Notes: generated by a model not told the origin, from the letters alone. Shown: positions 53,375 through 62,258, counted from the first letter of the stretch. The stretch is DNA of 64,000 bases from Promicromonospora sukumoe (GCF_014137995.1 NZ_JACGWV010000001.1:3410001-3474000), one strand, 5' to 3'. Numbers and translations are program-made.

Positions 53375-56152
53375 ATGTCGCGGACCATCGGCCGGATCTC
53401 GGTGGACCCGGCGTCCACGCACGCCATCGAGGTCGCCAACCGGCTCCACGTCGACGTGGTCGAGGGGCTCGGTGTCGCCGAGGCGGGTCGTCGGCTGGAG
53501 ATGTACGGGCCGAACCGGCTCGCCGCCGCGAAGAAGGAGTCGGCGCTCCAGGCGTTCGGTCGGCAGTACCGCGACTTCATGCAGATCGTCCTGCTGGTCG
53601 CCGCCGTCGTGAACCTCCTGGTCACCCGCGACATCGGCACCTCGCTGGTGCTGGCGGGCCTGACCTTGTTCAACGCCGTCATCGGCCTGCGGCAGGAGGC
53701 CAAGGCGGAGCAGAGCGTCGCAGCGCTGGCCCAGATGATGAAGACGGTCGCGCGCGTGCGGCGTGACGGCCAGGCCGTCGAGGTCGATGCCGGGGAGCTG
53801 GTGCCGGGCGACGTCGTCCTCGTCGAGGCCGGGAACCGCGTGCCCGCGGACGGCCGGATCACGCTGGCCGCGACCCTGGAGATCGAGGAGGCCGCGCTCA
53901 CCGGGGAGAGCCTGCCGGTGAGCAAGTCGACCGACCCGGTGCCCGGCGACGACGTCCCGCTCGGCGACCGGACCTGCATGGCGTACATGAACACCTCGGT
54001 CACCCGGGGCCGTGGCGAGCTGGTCGTCACCGCGACGGGCATGAACACCGAGATCGGTCACATCGCGAACCTGCTGGCCAGCACGGAGACCGACAAGACG
54101 CCGCTGCAGAAGCAGCTCGACGGCCTGTCCCGGATCATCGCGTCGATCGCCGCCGTCGCGCTGGTCTTCGTGGTGGTGCTCGGGCTGATCCGAGGCGAGT
54201 CGTTCGACACGCTGTTCATCACCGGCGTGGCGCTGGCCGTGGCCGCCATCCCGACCGGGCTGCCCGCCGTCGTCACCGCGCTGCTCTCCATGGGCACCCG
54301 CGAGATCGCGCGCCGCAACGCGATCGTCAAGCGGCTGCCCGCCGTGGAGACGCTCGGCTCGACGTCGGCGATCTGCTCGGACAAGACCGGCACCCTGACC
54401 CTGAACAAGATGACTGCCCGGGAGCTGGCGATCCCCGGCCAGAACGTCTTCACCGTGACGGGCGAGGGATACGGCACCGTCGGCGAGATCAGGCACGTCG
54501 GCGGCTCGCGCATCGACCTCGACCCGTACCTCCTGCCGATGGTGCTTTGCGCGGACGCGGTGCTCGACGGCGAGAGCCTGATCGGCGACCCGACCGAGGG
54601 CGCCCTGATCGTGCTCGGCGCCAAGGGCGGCCTGGACATCGCCGAGACGCGGCGGGACTTCCCGCGCCTCGCGGAGGTGCCCTTCGACTCCGAGTACAAA
54701 TTCATGGCCACCTTCCACGACATGACCGACGACGACGGACGCCCCGTGGTGCGCTGCTACGTGAAGGGCGCCCCCGACGTGCTGATCGCGCGCGGCGCCG
54801 CCTACCGGTCGCCCGACGGCGTCGTCGTGCCGATCACCGACCAGAACCGCAGCCTGGCGCTGGACGCGAACAACCGGATGGCCAACTCCGGCGAACGGGT
54901 CATGGTCGTGGCGCAGCGCGACGTCGACCCGACGGTCTTCGACGCCGCACGATCAGGTCCCAGAAACCTGATCTCCCTGGTCAGCGAGCTCACGCTGCTG
55001 GCGATGGTGGGCATCGTGGACCCGCCGCGCCCCGAGGCCAGGACGGCGATCGCCGAGTGCCGCTCGGCCGGGATCAGGGTCCGGATGATCACGGGCGACC
55101 ACGCCACCACCGCCGCCGCGATCGCCCGGGAGCTCGGAATCGAGGGTCGGGCGCTGACCGGCAGCGAGTTCGCCGCGATGACCGACGACGAGCTGCTGGC
55201 CCAGCTCGACGGCATCGGCGTGATCGCCCGGGTGGCGCCCGAGGACAAGATCCGGCTGGTGCAGCTGCTCAAACGCTCGGGCAACGTGGTCTCGATGACG
55301 GGCGACGGCGTGAACGACGCGCCCGCCCTGAAGGCCGCGGACATCGGCGTCGCGATGGGTATCACCGGCACCGAGGTCTCCAAGGAGGCCGCGGTGATGA
55401 TCCTGACCGACGACAACTTCGCGACGATCGTCAACGCCGTCTCCTACGGCCGCAGCCTCTACGACAACCTCGTGAAGTACCTCCGCTTCCAGATGTCCAC
55501 GCTCGTCGCGTACATCGCGATCTTCCTGCTCGCGGGCATCCTGAACATCGCGGCGGGCACTCCCCTGAACCCGCTGCAGATCCTCTGGCTCAACATGGTC
55601 GTCGACATCCCGATCGCGATCGCGCTCGGCTTCGACCAGGCCACCAAGGGCCTGATGGACCGGCCCCCGCGCCCGGTCGGGGCGCCGGTCCTGTCCCGGA
55701 CGGCCTGGATCCGGCTCTGTGTCCAGGGCGCCGTGATGACCGCCGGGGCGCTCGTGGCGTACCAGCTCGGCCTCGGCCTGAGCGGCCCGATCGTCGCGGC
55801 GACGATGCTGCTCACCACGCTGTCGCTGTTCCACGTGATCGCGGGCCTGCTCTCGCGGGACCAGACCGGCACGATCTTCGACCGCGACGCGCTGCCCGGC
55901 GTCGCCCAGCTGCGGCGCTACGGGCTGGCGCTGCTGGCGATCGTCACGATCACGACGATCGACCTGCTGGAGCAGGTCTTCGGCACCACGGACCTCGACG
56001 GGCAGCAGTGGGGCCTGTGCATCGCGCTGGCGCTGAGCCTGCTGGTGGTCGAGGAGATCATCAAGGTGTTCCTGCGCCGGCGGGAGGGTCGGGGCGGGGT
56101 GGCGCGGGTGGTGGCGGCGGCTCCCCCATCGGGGGTGGCGCCGACGGCATAG
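53375..56152 (+). CDS. P-type ATPase, P2-like, altered ion site
   Basis: 925 residues. Actuator motif LTGESLPVSKS; phosphorylation site CSDKTGTLTLNKM; nucleotide-binding KGAPD; hinge MVTGDGVNDAP-type (VSMTGDGVNDAPALK). About ten membrane helices. The layout is that of Ca2+/cation P2 ATPases, but helix 4 reads AAIPTGLPAVVT where Ca2+ pumps have PEGLP, and helix 6 reads LNMVVDIPIAIALGFD, keeping Asn and Asp but not Thr. The transported ion is therefore unclear. ATG 53375 follows GGAGG by five bases; the upstream open frame to 53231 is rejected. No regulator is adjacent. Confidence 0.9.
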   Translation: MSRTIGRISVDPASTHAIEVANRLHVDVVEGLGVAEAGRRLEMYGPNRLAAAKKESALQAFGRQYRDFMQIVLLVAAVVNLLVTRDIGTSLVLAGLTLFNAVIGLRQEAKAEQSVAALAQMMKTVARVRRDGQAVEVDAGELVPGDVVLVEAGNRVPADGRITLAATLEIEEAALTGESLPVSKSTDPVPGDDVPLGDRTCMAYMNTSVTRGRGELVVTATGMNTEIGHIANLLASTETDKTPLQKQLDGLSRIIASIAAVALVFVVVLGLIRGESFDTLFITGVALAVAAIPTGLPAVVTALLSMGTREIARRNAIVKRLPAVETLGSTSAICSDKTGTLTLNKMTARELAIPGQNVFTVTGEGYGTVGEIRHVGGSRIDLDPYLLPMVLCADAVLDGESLIGDPTEGALIVLGAKGGLDIAETRRDFPRLAEVPFDSEYKFMATFHDMTDDDGRPVVRCYVKGAPDVLIARGAAYRSPDGVVVPITDQNRSLALDANNRMANSGERVMVVAQRDVDPTVFDAARSGPRNLISLVSELTLLAMVGIVDPPRPEARTAIAECRSAGIRVRMITGDHATTAAAIARELGIEGRALTGSEFAAMTDDELLAQLDGIGVIARVAPEDKIRLVQLLKRSGNVVSMTGDGVNDAPALKAADIGVAMGITGTEVSKEAAVMILTDDNFATIVNAVSYGRSLYDNLVKYLRFQMSTLVAYIAIFLLAGILNIAAGTPLNPLQILWLNMVVDIPIAIALGFDQATKGLMDRPPRPVGAPVLSRTAWIRLCVQGAVMTAGALVAYQLGLGLSGPIVAATMLLTTLSLFHVIAGLLSRDQTGTIFDRDALPGVAQLRRYGLALLAIVTITTIDLLEQVFGTTDLDGQQWGLCIALALSLLVVEEIIKVFLRRREGRGGVARVVAAAPPSGVAPTA

Positions 56153-56172
56153 CCGGGAGCCTGGTAGTGACC

Positions 56173-56217
56173 ATGCAGTTGCTGCCAGGACCGGGCAGAT
56201 CCTGGCAGCAGCTGCAT
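56173..56217. repeat. 45-bp palindrome, gttgctgccagga family, copy 1
   Basis: Arms 56173-56190 and 56200-56217 pair over 18 bases with one mismatch. It follows the ATPase gene. The downstream bases GCCCTGTTTACGGCGT are also similar in the copy at 59772, so homology extends past the hairpin. Confidence 0.75.
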
Positions 56218-56380
56218 GCCCTGTTTACGGCGTCGTCCTGCACCGTCTGCCTCGCCCCTCCTTCATGTACCCGCGCAGCCCGGCTCCGGCACCCGACCAC
56301 GGCCCTGGATCAGGTGCTCCGGTCTGAGATGATCCGGGGCGAGCGGCTCCCGCTGCCTCATGACGAAGGGACTGGTGGTG

Positions 56381-57379
56381 ATGGTGCAGGTCCCCGACGA
56401 GCCGACGGCGTTGTTGCGCTTCGGTACCGTGGGCGCGCCCGACCTGCCACGTCGTATCGAACTCCTGCGAGCCAGGAACGGGCTGACAGCGTTCACCGGC
56501 GCAGAGGTTCTGCTCGACGTAGAGGCTGACTTCTCGGTTCGTGAAGGCGCGGCCGTCGTCTTCGCCGAGCGAGCGTTCCCCGTGGCGGAACTGGCACGAG
56601 CGCTCGAGCTGTGGGCCCCGGAGTCCGACGAGCCGCGCCACGACTTCTCGTTCGACTCCATGTCCTACGACGTCCCCGGAGCCGTGCGGATCGTCGACAC
56701 CGGAAGCGGGTGGACGATCGGGTCCCGGTATGCGCGGACCACCACGGTGCCGCGGCCATGGCCGGTGGTGCACACGGAGGTCCGGGCATTCGTCGAGATG
56801 GTCAAGCTGGCGACAGCCGTCGCAGTCCGGGAGGCCACCGGCTCGATGATCACCGCGATCCTGGCCATGAGCCGCGCCTTCGACATGTCCCTGGCCGACG
56901 CCAAGGCCTTCGTAGTGGACGCCGTCCGGGGGATCGGTCCGGTGGACCAGCGGCTTCATGACATCGTTGAGAACGATGGCAGGACGGGAGTGCTGGGGAT
57001 GCGGGTGACCGTCGTGGCGACCGGAGAGGGCACGACGTCGGACGTGGTGGTGGACGGTCCAGCCGGACGGCTGCACGGGTCGTGGGTCGGGCCGCGGCCC
57101 CAGGTCGGAGCCACGGTCGACATCGAGGTCGAGACAGACCGCCAGTGCGAGTGGGGCGACGTCGTGCTCGGGGCGACCTCGGAGCCACGCGCCGACAGCG
57201 ACCACCGTTCATGGCTGCGGGGACTGGCCGAAAGGCTCGATCCGGACGGCATCCTCGTCCTCCGGTCCGGACCCGCGGTCACGATGGTCGAGATGACTGG
57301 TTTCCCGCCCGCGAGCGTGATCGGAAGTCTCGTGGCGATCCCGGTCGACGGGGCCCGATTCTTCCCCACCGGGGTCTGA
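56381..57379 (+). CDS. Unknown protein, possible multi-domain
   Basis: 332 residues starting MVQVPDEPTALLRFG. Three parts are suggested: an N-terminal alpha/beta region (DLPRRIELLRARNG; VLLDVEADFSVREGAAVVF), a helical section (VEMVKLATAVAVREA, ITAILAMSRAFDMSLADAKA), and a C-terminal beta-rich part (MRVTVVATGEGTTSDVVVDG, HGSWVGPRPQVGATVDIEVE). No catalytic motif is clear. AAGGGA lies nine bases before ATG 56381; ATG 56360 is a longer option. It begins a group of immunity-like or unknown genes. Confidence 0.65.
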   Translation: MVQVPDEPTALLRFGTVGAPDLPRRIELLRARNGLTAFTGAEVLLDVEADFSVREGAAVVFAERAFPVAELARALELWAPESDEPRHDFSFDSMSYDVPGAVRIVDTGSGWTIGSRYARTTTVPRPWPVVHTEVRAFVEMVKLATAVAVREATGSMITAILAMSRAFDMSLADAKAFVVDAVRGIGPVDQRLHDIVENDGRTGVLGMRVTVVATGEGTTSDVVVDGPAGRLHGSWVGPRPQVGATVDIEVETDRQCEWGDVVLGATSEPRADSDHRSWLRGLAERLDPDGILVLRSGPAVTMVEMTGFPPASVIGSLVAIPVDGARFFPTGV

Positions 57380-57421
57380 GGCGGATATGAGTCCTTCCGA
57401 CGCCACGCACGGTCAGTCGCT

Positions 57422-57856
57422 ATGACCGAGCCGTCGTTCGTCGTCGGCGAATACCGCTTGCGGCACATGCACCACAAGCTGTTCCACTACGCCCACGTCG
57501 TGGTGGCCGCTCAACCCGCCACGACGAACGCCGTCTCCGCCGGGACGGCGCCCTTCGCCTGGCGTCTCGACTCATACGGGGCGTTCGCGTACGCCCTTGA
57601 CACCGATAGCGACTTGGTCGAAGAGGCGGTCGATGGCGCTGTGCGGGCGCTCGACGCGCTCCCCGGTGGTTCCGCGTTCTTCGCCGTCGTGACGTCGATC
57701 CAGACGTCGAACGTGGACACATTCCCGGGCGACGTCCGGTATGCCGCAGGCCACGCCCTGTGGAGGGCGGTGGGCCACCCGCGTACGGACGCACGGGAGG
57801 TCAGAGACGGTGGACTCGTCTTCCCGGACGAAGCGCTCGGTGTCGCGGTCGGCTGA
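57422..57856 (+). CDS. Unknown small alpha/beta protein
   Basis: 144 residues, starting MTEPSFVVGEYRLRHMHHKL. Alternating strands and helices (AHVVVAAQPATTNAVS; AFAYALDTDSDLVEEAVDGA; AFFAVVTSIQTSNVDT) suggest a compact domain. It follows the 332-residue gene by 42 bases and faces the DUF4279-SMI1 gene. No family named. Confidence 0.6.
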   Translation: MTEPSFVVGEYRLRHMHHKLFHYAHVVVAAQPATTNAVSAGTAPFAWRLDSYGAFAYALDTDSDLVEEAVDGAVRALDALPGGSAFFAVVTSIQTSNVDTFPGDVRYAAGHALWRAVGHPRTDAREVRDGGLVFPDEALGVAVG

Positions 57857-57872
57857 CGAGGAGGCGGTCCGG

Positions 57873-58862
57873 CTACGCAGGTAGGCCTTCCACATGAGCG
57901 TCGACGACGTCCAGCAGCTGACGCAGGAAGGCGTCGAGATCGGCCGCGACCTCACGGACGCCTCCGGCGCCCACGGTCGGAACCGCCTCACGGTCCTCCG
58001 TCGGCGGAACGTACAGCACGTGGCCGCCGTCAACCGCCAGTGCGAAGTAGCCACCGACGCCGTCCGAACCGAATGTCACGACGTCCGCGTGAGCACCGTC
58101 AGCGACGACCCGCTCCGGATGTCCCCGCTCGCTCGCCTCGTTGAGCCATGCGGCCGGGTGGATCACGTAGCCGTCGTCGACGGAGACGATTGAGACCCCG
58201 TCGACGGCCTCATACAGAGCCACGAGAGAGTCCGGAGTCCCCGGCGGAAGTACCGCCTTGCGCTCCATCGAGGCTGCTCTGACGAAGCTGACGCCCGGTG
58301 TCTCTTCTTCTTCGTGCTCGCGTGACCGTACCTCAAGAAGGCGCAGCGATGCAGCCATCGAGTCCCGCCACCAGTCGAGGTCGAGCCGCGGACGGTATCC
58401 GGCCACCACCTCGTCGGGCTCGCCGACGAGGTCGGCGTACTGGTCGATGTCCAGGGTCGCACCGGCGCGCGCGAGCCAGGCCAGTGCCTCAGTCGTGAGA
58501 AAGAAGCCTCGGGCTCCGTGCGGGTCCCGCCCGTCCATGTCCTGCACGACAACGAGCCGTACCGCGTCGCCGAGATCCGCGCGTGAACGCAGACGGTCAG
58601 CGAGGTCGCCCGGGAGCGCCTCGATGGCACGGGTGATCCCGTCCACTCCCGCGTGCCGGGAGGCACGCCACCACAGACGATGAGTCCACTTGGACCAGTC
58701 GAACGGTCTGGGCGGCGGAACCTTCACATGTGCCGGAATTCGGCGTGGCCGACGGGGTAGATCCCCGATCGAGTGAGAGTCGCCCGACGACGGGCCGAGT
58801 GCCACGGACAGCTCGCTCAGACTGGCCGTCGACGACCCGACGAGGAGGTACGCACGCCACAT
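57873..58862 (-). CDS. DUF4279 plus SMI1/KNR4 fusion, immunity-like
   Basis: 329 residues from ATG 58862 (MWRAYLLVGSSTASLSELSV). Residues 1-135 look like DUF4279: WSKWTHRLWWRASRHAGVDG, ARGFFLTTEALAWLARAGAT, LDIDQYADL. Residues about 195-329 look like SMI1/KNR4 (SUKH): VLPPGTPDSLVALYEAVDGV, YVIHPAAWL, VVTFGSDGVGGYFALAVDGG. Both families occur as antitoxin-like immunity proteins in polymorphic toxin loci. The start is preferred for AATACT seven bases upstream and because it does not overlap the divergent gene. No toxin gene was found here. Confidence 0.8.
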   Translation of the reverse strand: MWRAYLLVGSSTASLSELSVALGPSSGDSHSIGDLPRRPRRIPAHVKVPPPRPFDWSKWTHRLWWRASRHAGVDGITRAIEALPGDLADRLRSRADLGDAVRLVVVQDMDGRDPHGARGFFLTTEALAWLARAGATLDIDQYADLVGEPDEVVAGYRPRLDLDWWRDSMAASLRLLEVRSREHEEEETPGVSFVRAASMERKAVLPPGTPDSLVALYEAVDGVSIVSVDDGYVIHPAAWLNEASERGHPERVVADGAHADVVTFGSDGVGGYFALAVDGGHVLYVPPTEDREAVPTVGAGGVREVAADLDAFLRQLLDVVDAHVEGLPA

Positions 58863-58869
58863 GGGCGCG

Positions 58870-58875
58870 AGTATT
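58870..58875 (-). promoter_or_regulatory. -10 box (AATACT) for the DUF4279-SMI1 gene
   Basis: AATACT on the minus strand lies seven bases before ATG 58862. Confidence 0.4.
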
Positions 58876-58903
58876 CCAGTGTCGGCCGGGCCGGCCGGAA
58901 AGG

Positions 58904-58909
58904 TAGCGT
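58904..58909 (+). promoter_or_regulatory. -10 box (TAGCGT) for the 99-residue gene
   Basis: TAGCGT lies six bases before GTG 58916. Confidence 0.5.
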
Positions 58910-58915
58910 CCAGCT

Positions 58916-59215
58916 GTGCCACGACGGAGGACTCCTCAGGAGAAGAAGCAGCTCAGCCTGCTCAACGACCGCCGCAACAACTACGGCGAGAACTCGAAGG
59001 CGTCGCGGAAGAACATCCCGCGGAACAAGGCGTTCGTGAACCGCGCGAACCGGCACGCGGACCGGCAGGCCCTGGTCATCGCCCTCGGGTCTCACGACGC
59101 GGAGCAGGGCGAACGGGCTGACCTGACGGTGCGTGGTCGGAGACGGAGGGTGTGGCGCAAGTGGCCTGACATCAGCCTCGGCCAGGTGCTCGCCGGGCGC
59201 TCGGAGCACGAATGA
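58916..59215 (+). CDS. Small basic protein
   Basis: 99 residues, starting MPRRRTPQEKKQLSLLNDRR. Very rich in Arg, Asn and Lys (NDRRNNYGENSKASRKNIPR), with a Trp-containing end (VWRKWPDISLGQVLAG). It could bind nucleic acid or a partner protein, but no known domain is recognised. Its stop overlaps the next start (ATGA), so the pair is coupled. Confidence 0.75.
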   Translation: MPRRRTPQEKKQLSLLNDRRNNYGENSKASRKNIPRNKAFVNRANRHADRQALVIALGSHDAEQGERADLTVRGRRRRVWRKWPDISLGQVLAGRSEHE

Positions 59216-59769
59216 CCTCTCCAGGCTCCACAGGCTCCGGCGAGTCATCGTCCTGGGACGGACTCTTCGGGATCGGGGACTACTGGCCGGTGTGCCAGCG
59301 CGGGATCGAGGCGGTCGCCTCGACGCACGGCGCGCGCCTGACCGCACTGCTCGGCCGGACGCTCAAGCACGCGTGGGTGCTGTGGGACGTCCAGGCTGGC
59401 TCGTGGTTCGCCGACGCCCCGGTGGTGTTCGACTTCGGGGACGAACAGCTGGAGGTCCAGCACCACAAGCTCGACGAGCTCTCGATCACCTGGGGCACGA
59501 TCGACGCCCTGGCTCCGGTGACCTGGCCGGAGAGCGAACTCGTCTGGCGAGATGACGCGATTCCGGACCTGCGACGCCTGCATGGTCAGCGGGTCGCCGC
59601 CGGTGAGCTCCTCGAGTGGCTCGGACCTGACCTGGCGAACGGCATGGTCGCCGTGGGTATCACGTTCGAGCACGGTCAGGTTCTCGTCTACACCGCTCTC
59701 GACGAGAACGGACTCGGCTTCGGGAGACCCGGCCCCGAGTACCGTTCCTGGTCCCGCGGCCACCACTGA
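59212..59769 (+). CDS. Unknown protein coupled to the basic protein
   Basis: 185 residues, starting MTSPGSTGSGESSSWDGLFG. It is acidic with many strands and Trp (WVLWDVQAGSWFADAPVVFD, QLEVQHHKLDELSITWG, VAVGITFEHGQVLVYTALDE). The acidic protein next to a small basic one resembles the make-up of an antitoxin/toxin or immunity/effector pair, but this is only a pattern. Ends two bases before the palindrome at 59772. Confidence 0.7.
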   Translation: MTSPGSTGSGESSSWDGLFGIGDYWPVCQRGIEAVASTHGARLTALLGRTLKHAWVLWDVQAGSWFADAPVVFDFGDEQLEVQHHKLDELSITWGTIDALAPVTWPESELVWRDDAIPDLRRLHGQRVAAGELLEWLGPDLANGMVAVGITFEHGQVLVYTALDENGLGFGRPGPEYRSWSRGHH

Positions 59770-59771
59770 CC

Positions 59772-59816
59772 ATGCCGTTGCTGCCAGGACTGGCCTCATC
59801 CTGGCAGCAACTGCAT
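59772..59816. repeat. 45-bp palindrome, gttgctgccagga family, copy 2
   Basis: Arms 59772-59789 and 59799-59816 pair with one mismatch. The length is the same as the copy at 56173. It sits between convergent genes and may be their two-way terminator. Confidence 0.75.
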
Positions 59817-59856
59817 GCCCGATACGCGGCGTTGGCACCGCCGCCGGGCCCGAGGA

Positions 59857-61074
59857 TCAGCCGATGCGCACCACCCGGGCCCACGACGGCGGTACCGGCG
59901 GGACGTACGGGCTCTCCTCGTGCCACCGGCTCGGCCGGGAGAACAGCCCGATCACCGTCCGGCACGGCGGAGGCGCGGACGGCCACGCCGTCTGGCCGTC
60001 GGTCAGGACGACGAGCGTGTCCGGCTTCGGGGACCTGCGGAGGGCCACAGTGATTCCGGTCGTCAGGTCCGTGCCCCCGCCACCAACCAGCGGGATGCCC
60101 TCCGCCTGGCAGATGCGCCCTGCTGTGTGCACAGCCGCGTCGCACGACAGCACGGTCACCAGGTCGCGTCGCCCGCCCAACGCCTTCAGGATCGCGGAGA
60201 CCTCGAGGAGCGCGCTGCCGAGCTCGTCGTCGCTGACCGATCCGGAGGTGTCGATGACCACGCTGACCTGCGGGGGCCTGCGCCGCAGGCTGGGCAGGAT
60301 CACCCCGGGCAGCGACGCGCTCCTGCGGCCTGGGCGCCCGTAGGTGTGGCTGTCGCCGACCCCGCTGCTGGTCACCGCCGAGCGGATGGCAGCGCCCAGC
60401 AGGTCGCGCCAGGGCTGCGGCGGATGGACGACGTCGTTGGCCCAGCGCCGCCAGCCGTCAGGCGCGTCGCCGGGCGCGCCGACGATCCCGCGCGCGACCC
60501 GGAACCTGACCGACTGACGCTCCGACTCGGTCAGGCCGTGGGAGCCGCCCTCCCCCAGGTCCCAGGCCCGGTCGCGCCCGTCGGCACCGCTGCCGCAGTC
60601 GTGCCAGGCGTACGGGTCGGTCAGGGGTCCGGGGCTGATGTCGCCAACGTACTCCTCCAGCAGGAGGCCGGGCCTCAGGTGCAGCGCGGCCGGCGTCACG
60701 GCCCCGGCCGGCAGGGGCAGGTCGGCGTCGAAGCCGTCGTCGTTGATCTCGCAGTCGGCCGCGAGGTTGATCCGGAACCGCCGGCTCCGCGCCTCGGCTC
60801 CGGTGCGCACCCCGACGATGCGGTTGCCCCGCATGTGATGGTCCCGCAGCAGGTGGGAGACCTCGTGCACCCAGACGGCAGCGAGCTCGTCCAGCGGCGT
60901 CCGGTCCACGAACAGGGGCGAGACGTAGCAGCGCCAGCTCCGGTCCACCGCCATGGTCGGCACGGTCCGGGTCGGCACCACCTCCAGGGCGAACAGCGCG
61001 GTCGCGAGGTATGGACGCAGGTGGCAGGCCCTGAGCCGGGCCGCGTAGAGCTTCTCGGTGTCCATGGTCGTCAC
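59857..61074 (-). CDS. HExxH metallopeptidase-like plus VWA domain protein (DUF2201-like)
   Basis: 405 residues. The first half has AAVWVHEVSHLLRDHHMRGN near residue 63, an HExxH zinc motif, and FRINLAADCEINDDG, a possible third ligand region. The C-terminal 120 residues form a von Willebrand A-like domain with the MIDAS motif VVIDTSGSVSDDEL, then GGGGTDLTTGI and VVLTDGQT. This is the DUF2201 arrangement found next to MoxR ATPases. GTG 61074 overlaps the MoxR stop (GTGA). It may be an ATPase-activated protease or chaperone-type partner. Confidence 0.87.
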   Translation of the reverse strand: MTTMDTEKLYAARLRACHLRPYLATALFALEVVPTRTVPTMAVDRSWRCYVSPLFVDRTPLDELAAVWVHEVSHLLRDHHMRGNRIVGVRTGAEARSRRFRINLAADCEINDDGFDADLPLPAGAVTPAALHLRPGLLLEEYVGDISPGPLTDPYAWHDCGSGADGRDRAWDLGEGGSHGLTESERQSVRFRVARGIVGAPGDAPDGWRRWANDVVHPPQPWRDLLGAAIRSAVTSSGVGDSHTYGRPGRRSASLPGVILPSLRRRPPQVSVVIDTSGSVSDDELGSALLEVSAILKALGGRRDLVTVLSCDAAVHTAGRICQAEGIPLVGGGGTDLTTGITVALRRSPKPDTLVVLTDGQTAWPSAPPPCRTVIGLFSRPSRWHEESPYVPPVPPSWARVVRIG

Positions 61075-62258
61075 GCCCCCGCGGGCAGCAGTCCGGCCTG
61101 CTTGCCCAGCGGCACCGCGACGGCAAGCCGTCCGATCGCGGCGGGCACGGCCCAGTCCGGCCGACGGAGCGTGGAGAGCGTCATGACGGGCGTCACCAGC
61201 AGGTCGGGCGCCCCCGTCTCCAGCGCGCGCACGAGCACCTCCCACGCCGCGGCCCACCGGTCCTCGTCCGGCCGCTTCTTCACCGCGAGCACGACGGCGT
61301 CCAGGACGGCCAGCCGCAGGTCCCCGCGCTCGGGCAGGACCGCCGAGGCTGGATCGGCGAGGAGGGTCTCGGGATCGGGCAGGTCAAGCCGGTCGATCGC
61401 GGCGAGCAGCTCGAAGCCCGGCCCGTCCCCCACGGCACCCTTGACCAGCAGCGAGAGCACGTCGCGGTCCGCTCCTGCCGCCGTGGCGAAGGCGATGAGC
61501 CGCAATGCCGTCTCCCAGCTGCGCGGTGAGGGCCACGCGCCGCCACGGCGAGTCTCGCTGGTCGGGAGCTGGTGCATCAGCGCCGGGCGCGCCTCCAGAA
61601 AGGTACACACCGCCCGCCGGGCGAACGCCACGGCGTCGGGAAGCCGCTCCGCGTCCAGCCGCGGCAGGACGGCGCTCGGCCAGGTACCGCCCAGGCCCCG
61701 TACGACGACGTCGGGATCGTGCCGCCACGGCAGGTGGACGAACCGGTTGGCCAGCGGGGCGCTGAGCTCCCACCCGTCGGCGGCGGACCCGCGCGGGTTG
61801 GCCGCGGCGACGATGCGGACGCCGTCGGGCAGCCGGAGGGCGCCGACCTGGCGTTCCAGGACGACACGCAGCAGGGCGGCCTGGACCGCCGGCGGCGCGG
61901 TGGACAGCTCGTCGAGGAAAAGCAGGCCCCGGCCGGCATCCGCCAGCTGGACCGCCCAGTCCGGCGGGGCCATGGGCACGCCGAGGCGCGCCGGATCGTC
62001 GCCGACGACGGGCAGGCCGTTGAAGTCGGACGGCTCGTGCACGCTCGCGATGACGGTGGTCAGGGGCAACCCCAGCGAGTCGGCGAGCTGCGTGATCGCG
62101 GAGGTCTTGCCGACGCCCGGCTCGCCCCACAGGAGCACGGGGACGTCGGCTGTCACGGCCAGTGTGAGCCCGGTGAGCTGGGCGTCGGGGCGTGGCTCGG
62201 TCGTCGAGCCGGTCAGCAGGGTCAGGAGGTCGGATGCGACGGAGAGCTGAGAAGTCAT
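61071..62258 (-). CDS. MoxR-type AAA+ ATPase
   Basis: 395 residues. Walker A LLWGEPGVGKTSAI near residue 43, Walker B GLLFLDELSTAPPAVQAALL, sensor-type IVAAANPRGSAADGWELSAPLANRF. The C-terminal 150 residues are helical. MoxR ATPases work with VWA proteins to fold or activate targets. ATG 62258 follows AGGTGA. It is the middle gene of a three-gene cassette. Confidence 0.92.
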   Translation of the reverse strand: MTSQLSVASDLLTLLTGSTTEPRPDAQLTGLTLAVTADVPVLLWGEPGVGKTSAITQLADSLGLPLTTVIASVHEPSDFNGLPVVGDDPARLGVPMAPPDWAVQLADAGRGLLFLDELSTAPPAVQAALLRVVLERQVGALRLPDGVRIVAAANPRGSAADGWELSAPLANRFVHLPWRHDPDVVVRGLGGTWPSAVLPRLDAERLPDAVAFARRAVCTFLEARPALMHQLPTSETRRGGAWPSPRSWETALRLIAFATAAGADRDVLSLLVKGAVGDGPGFELLAAIDRLDLPDPETLLADPASAVLPERGDLRLAVLDAVVLAVKKRPDEDRWAAAWEVLVRALETGAPDLLVTPVMTLSTLRRPDWAVPAAIGRLAVAVPLGKQAGLLPAGA

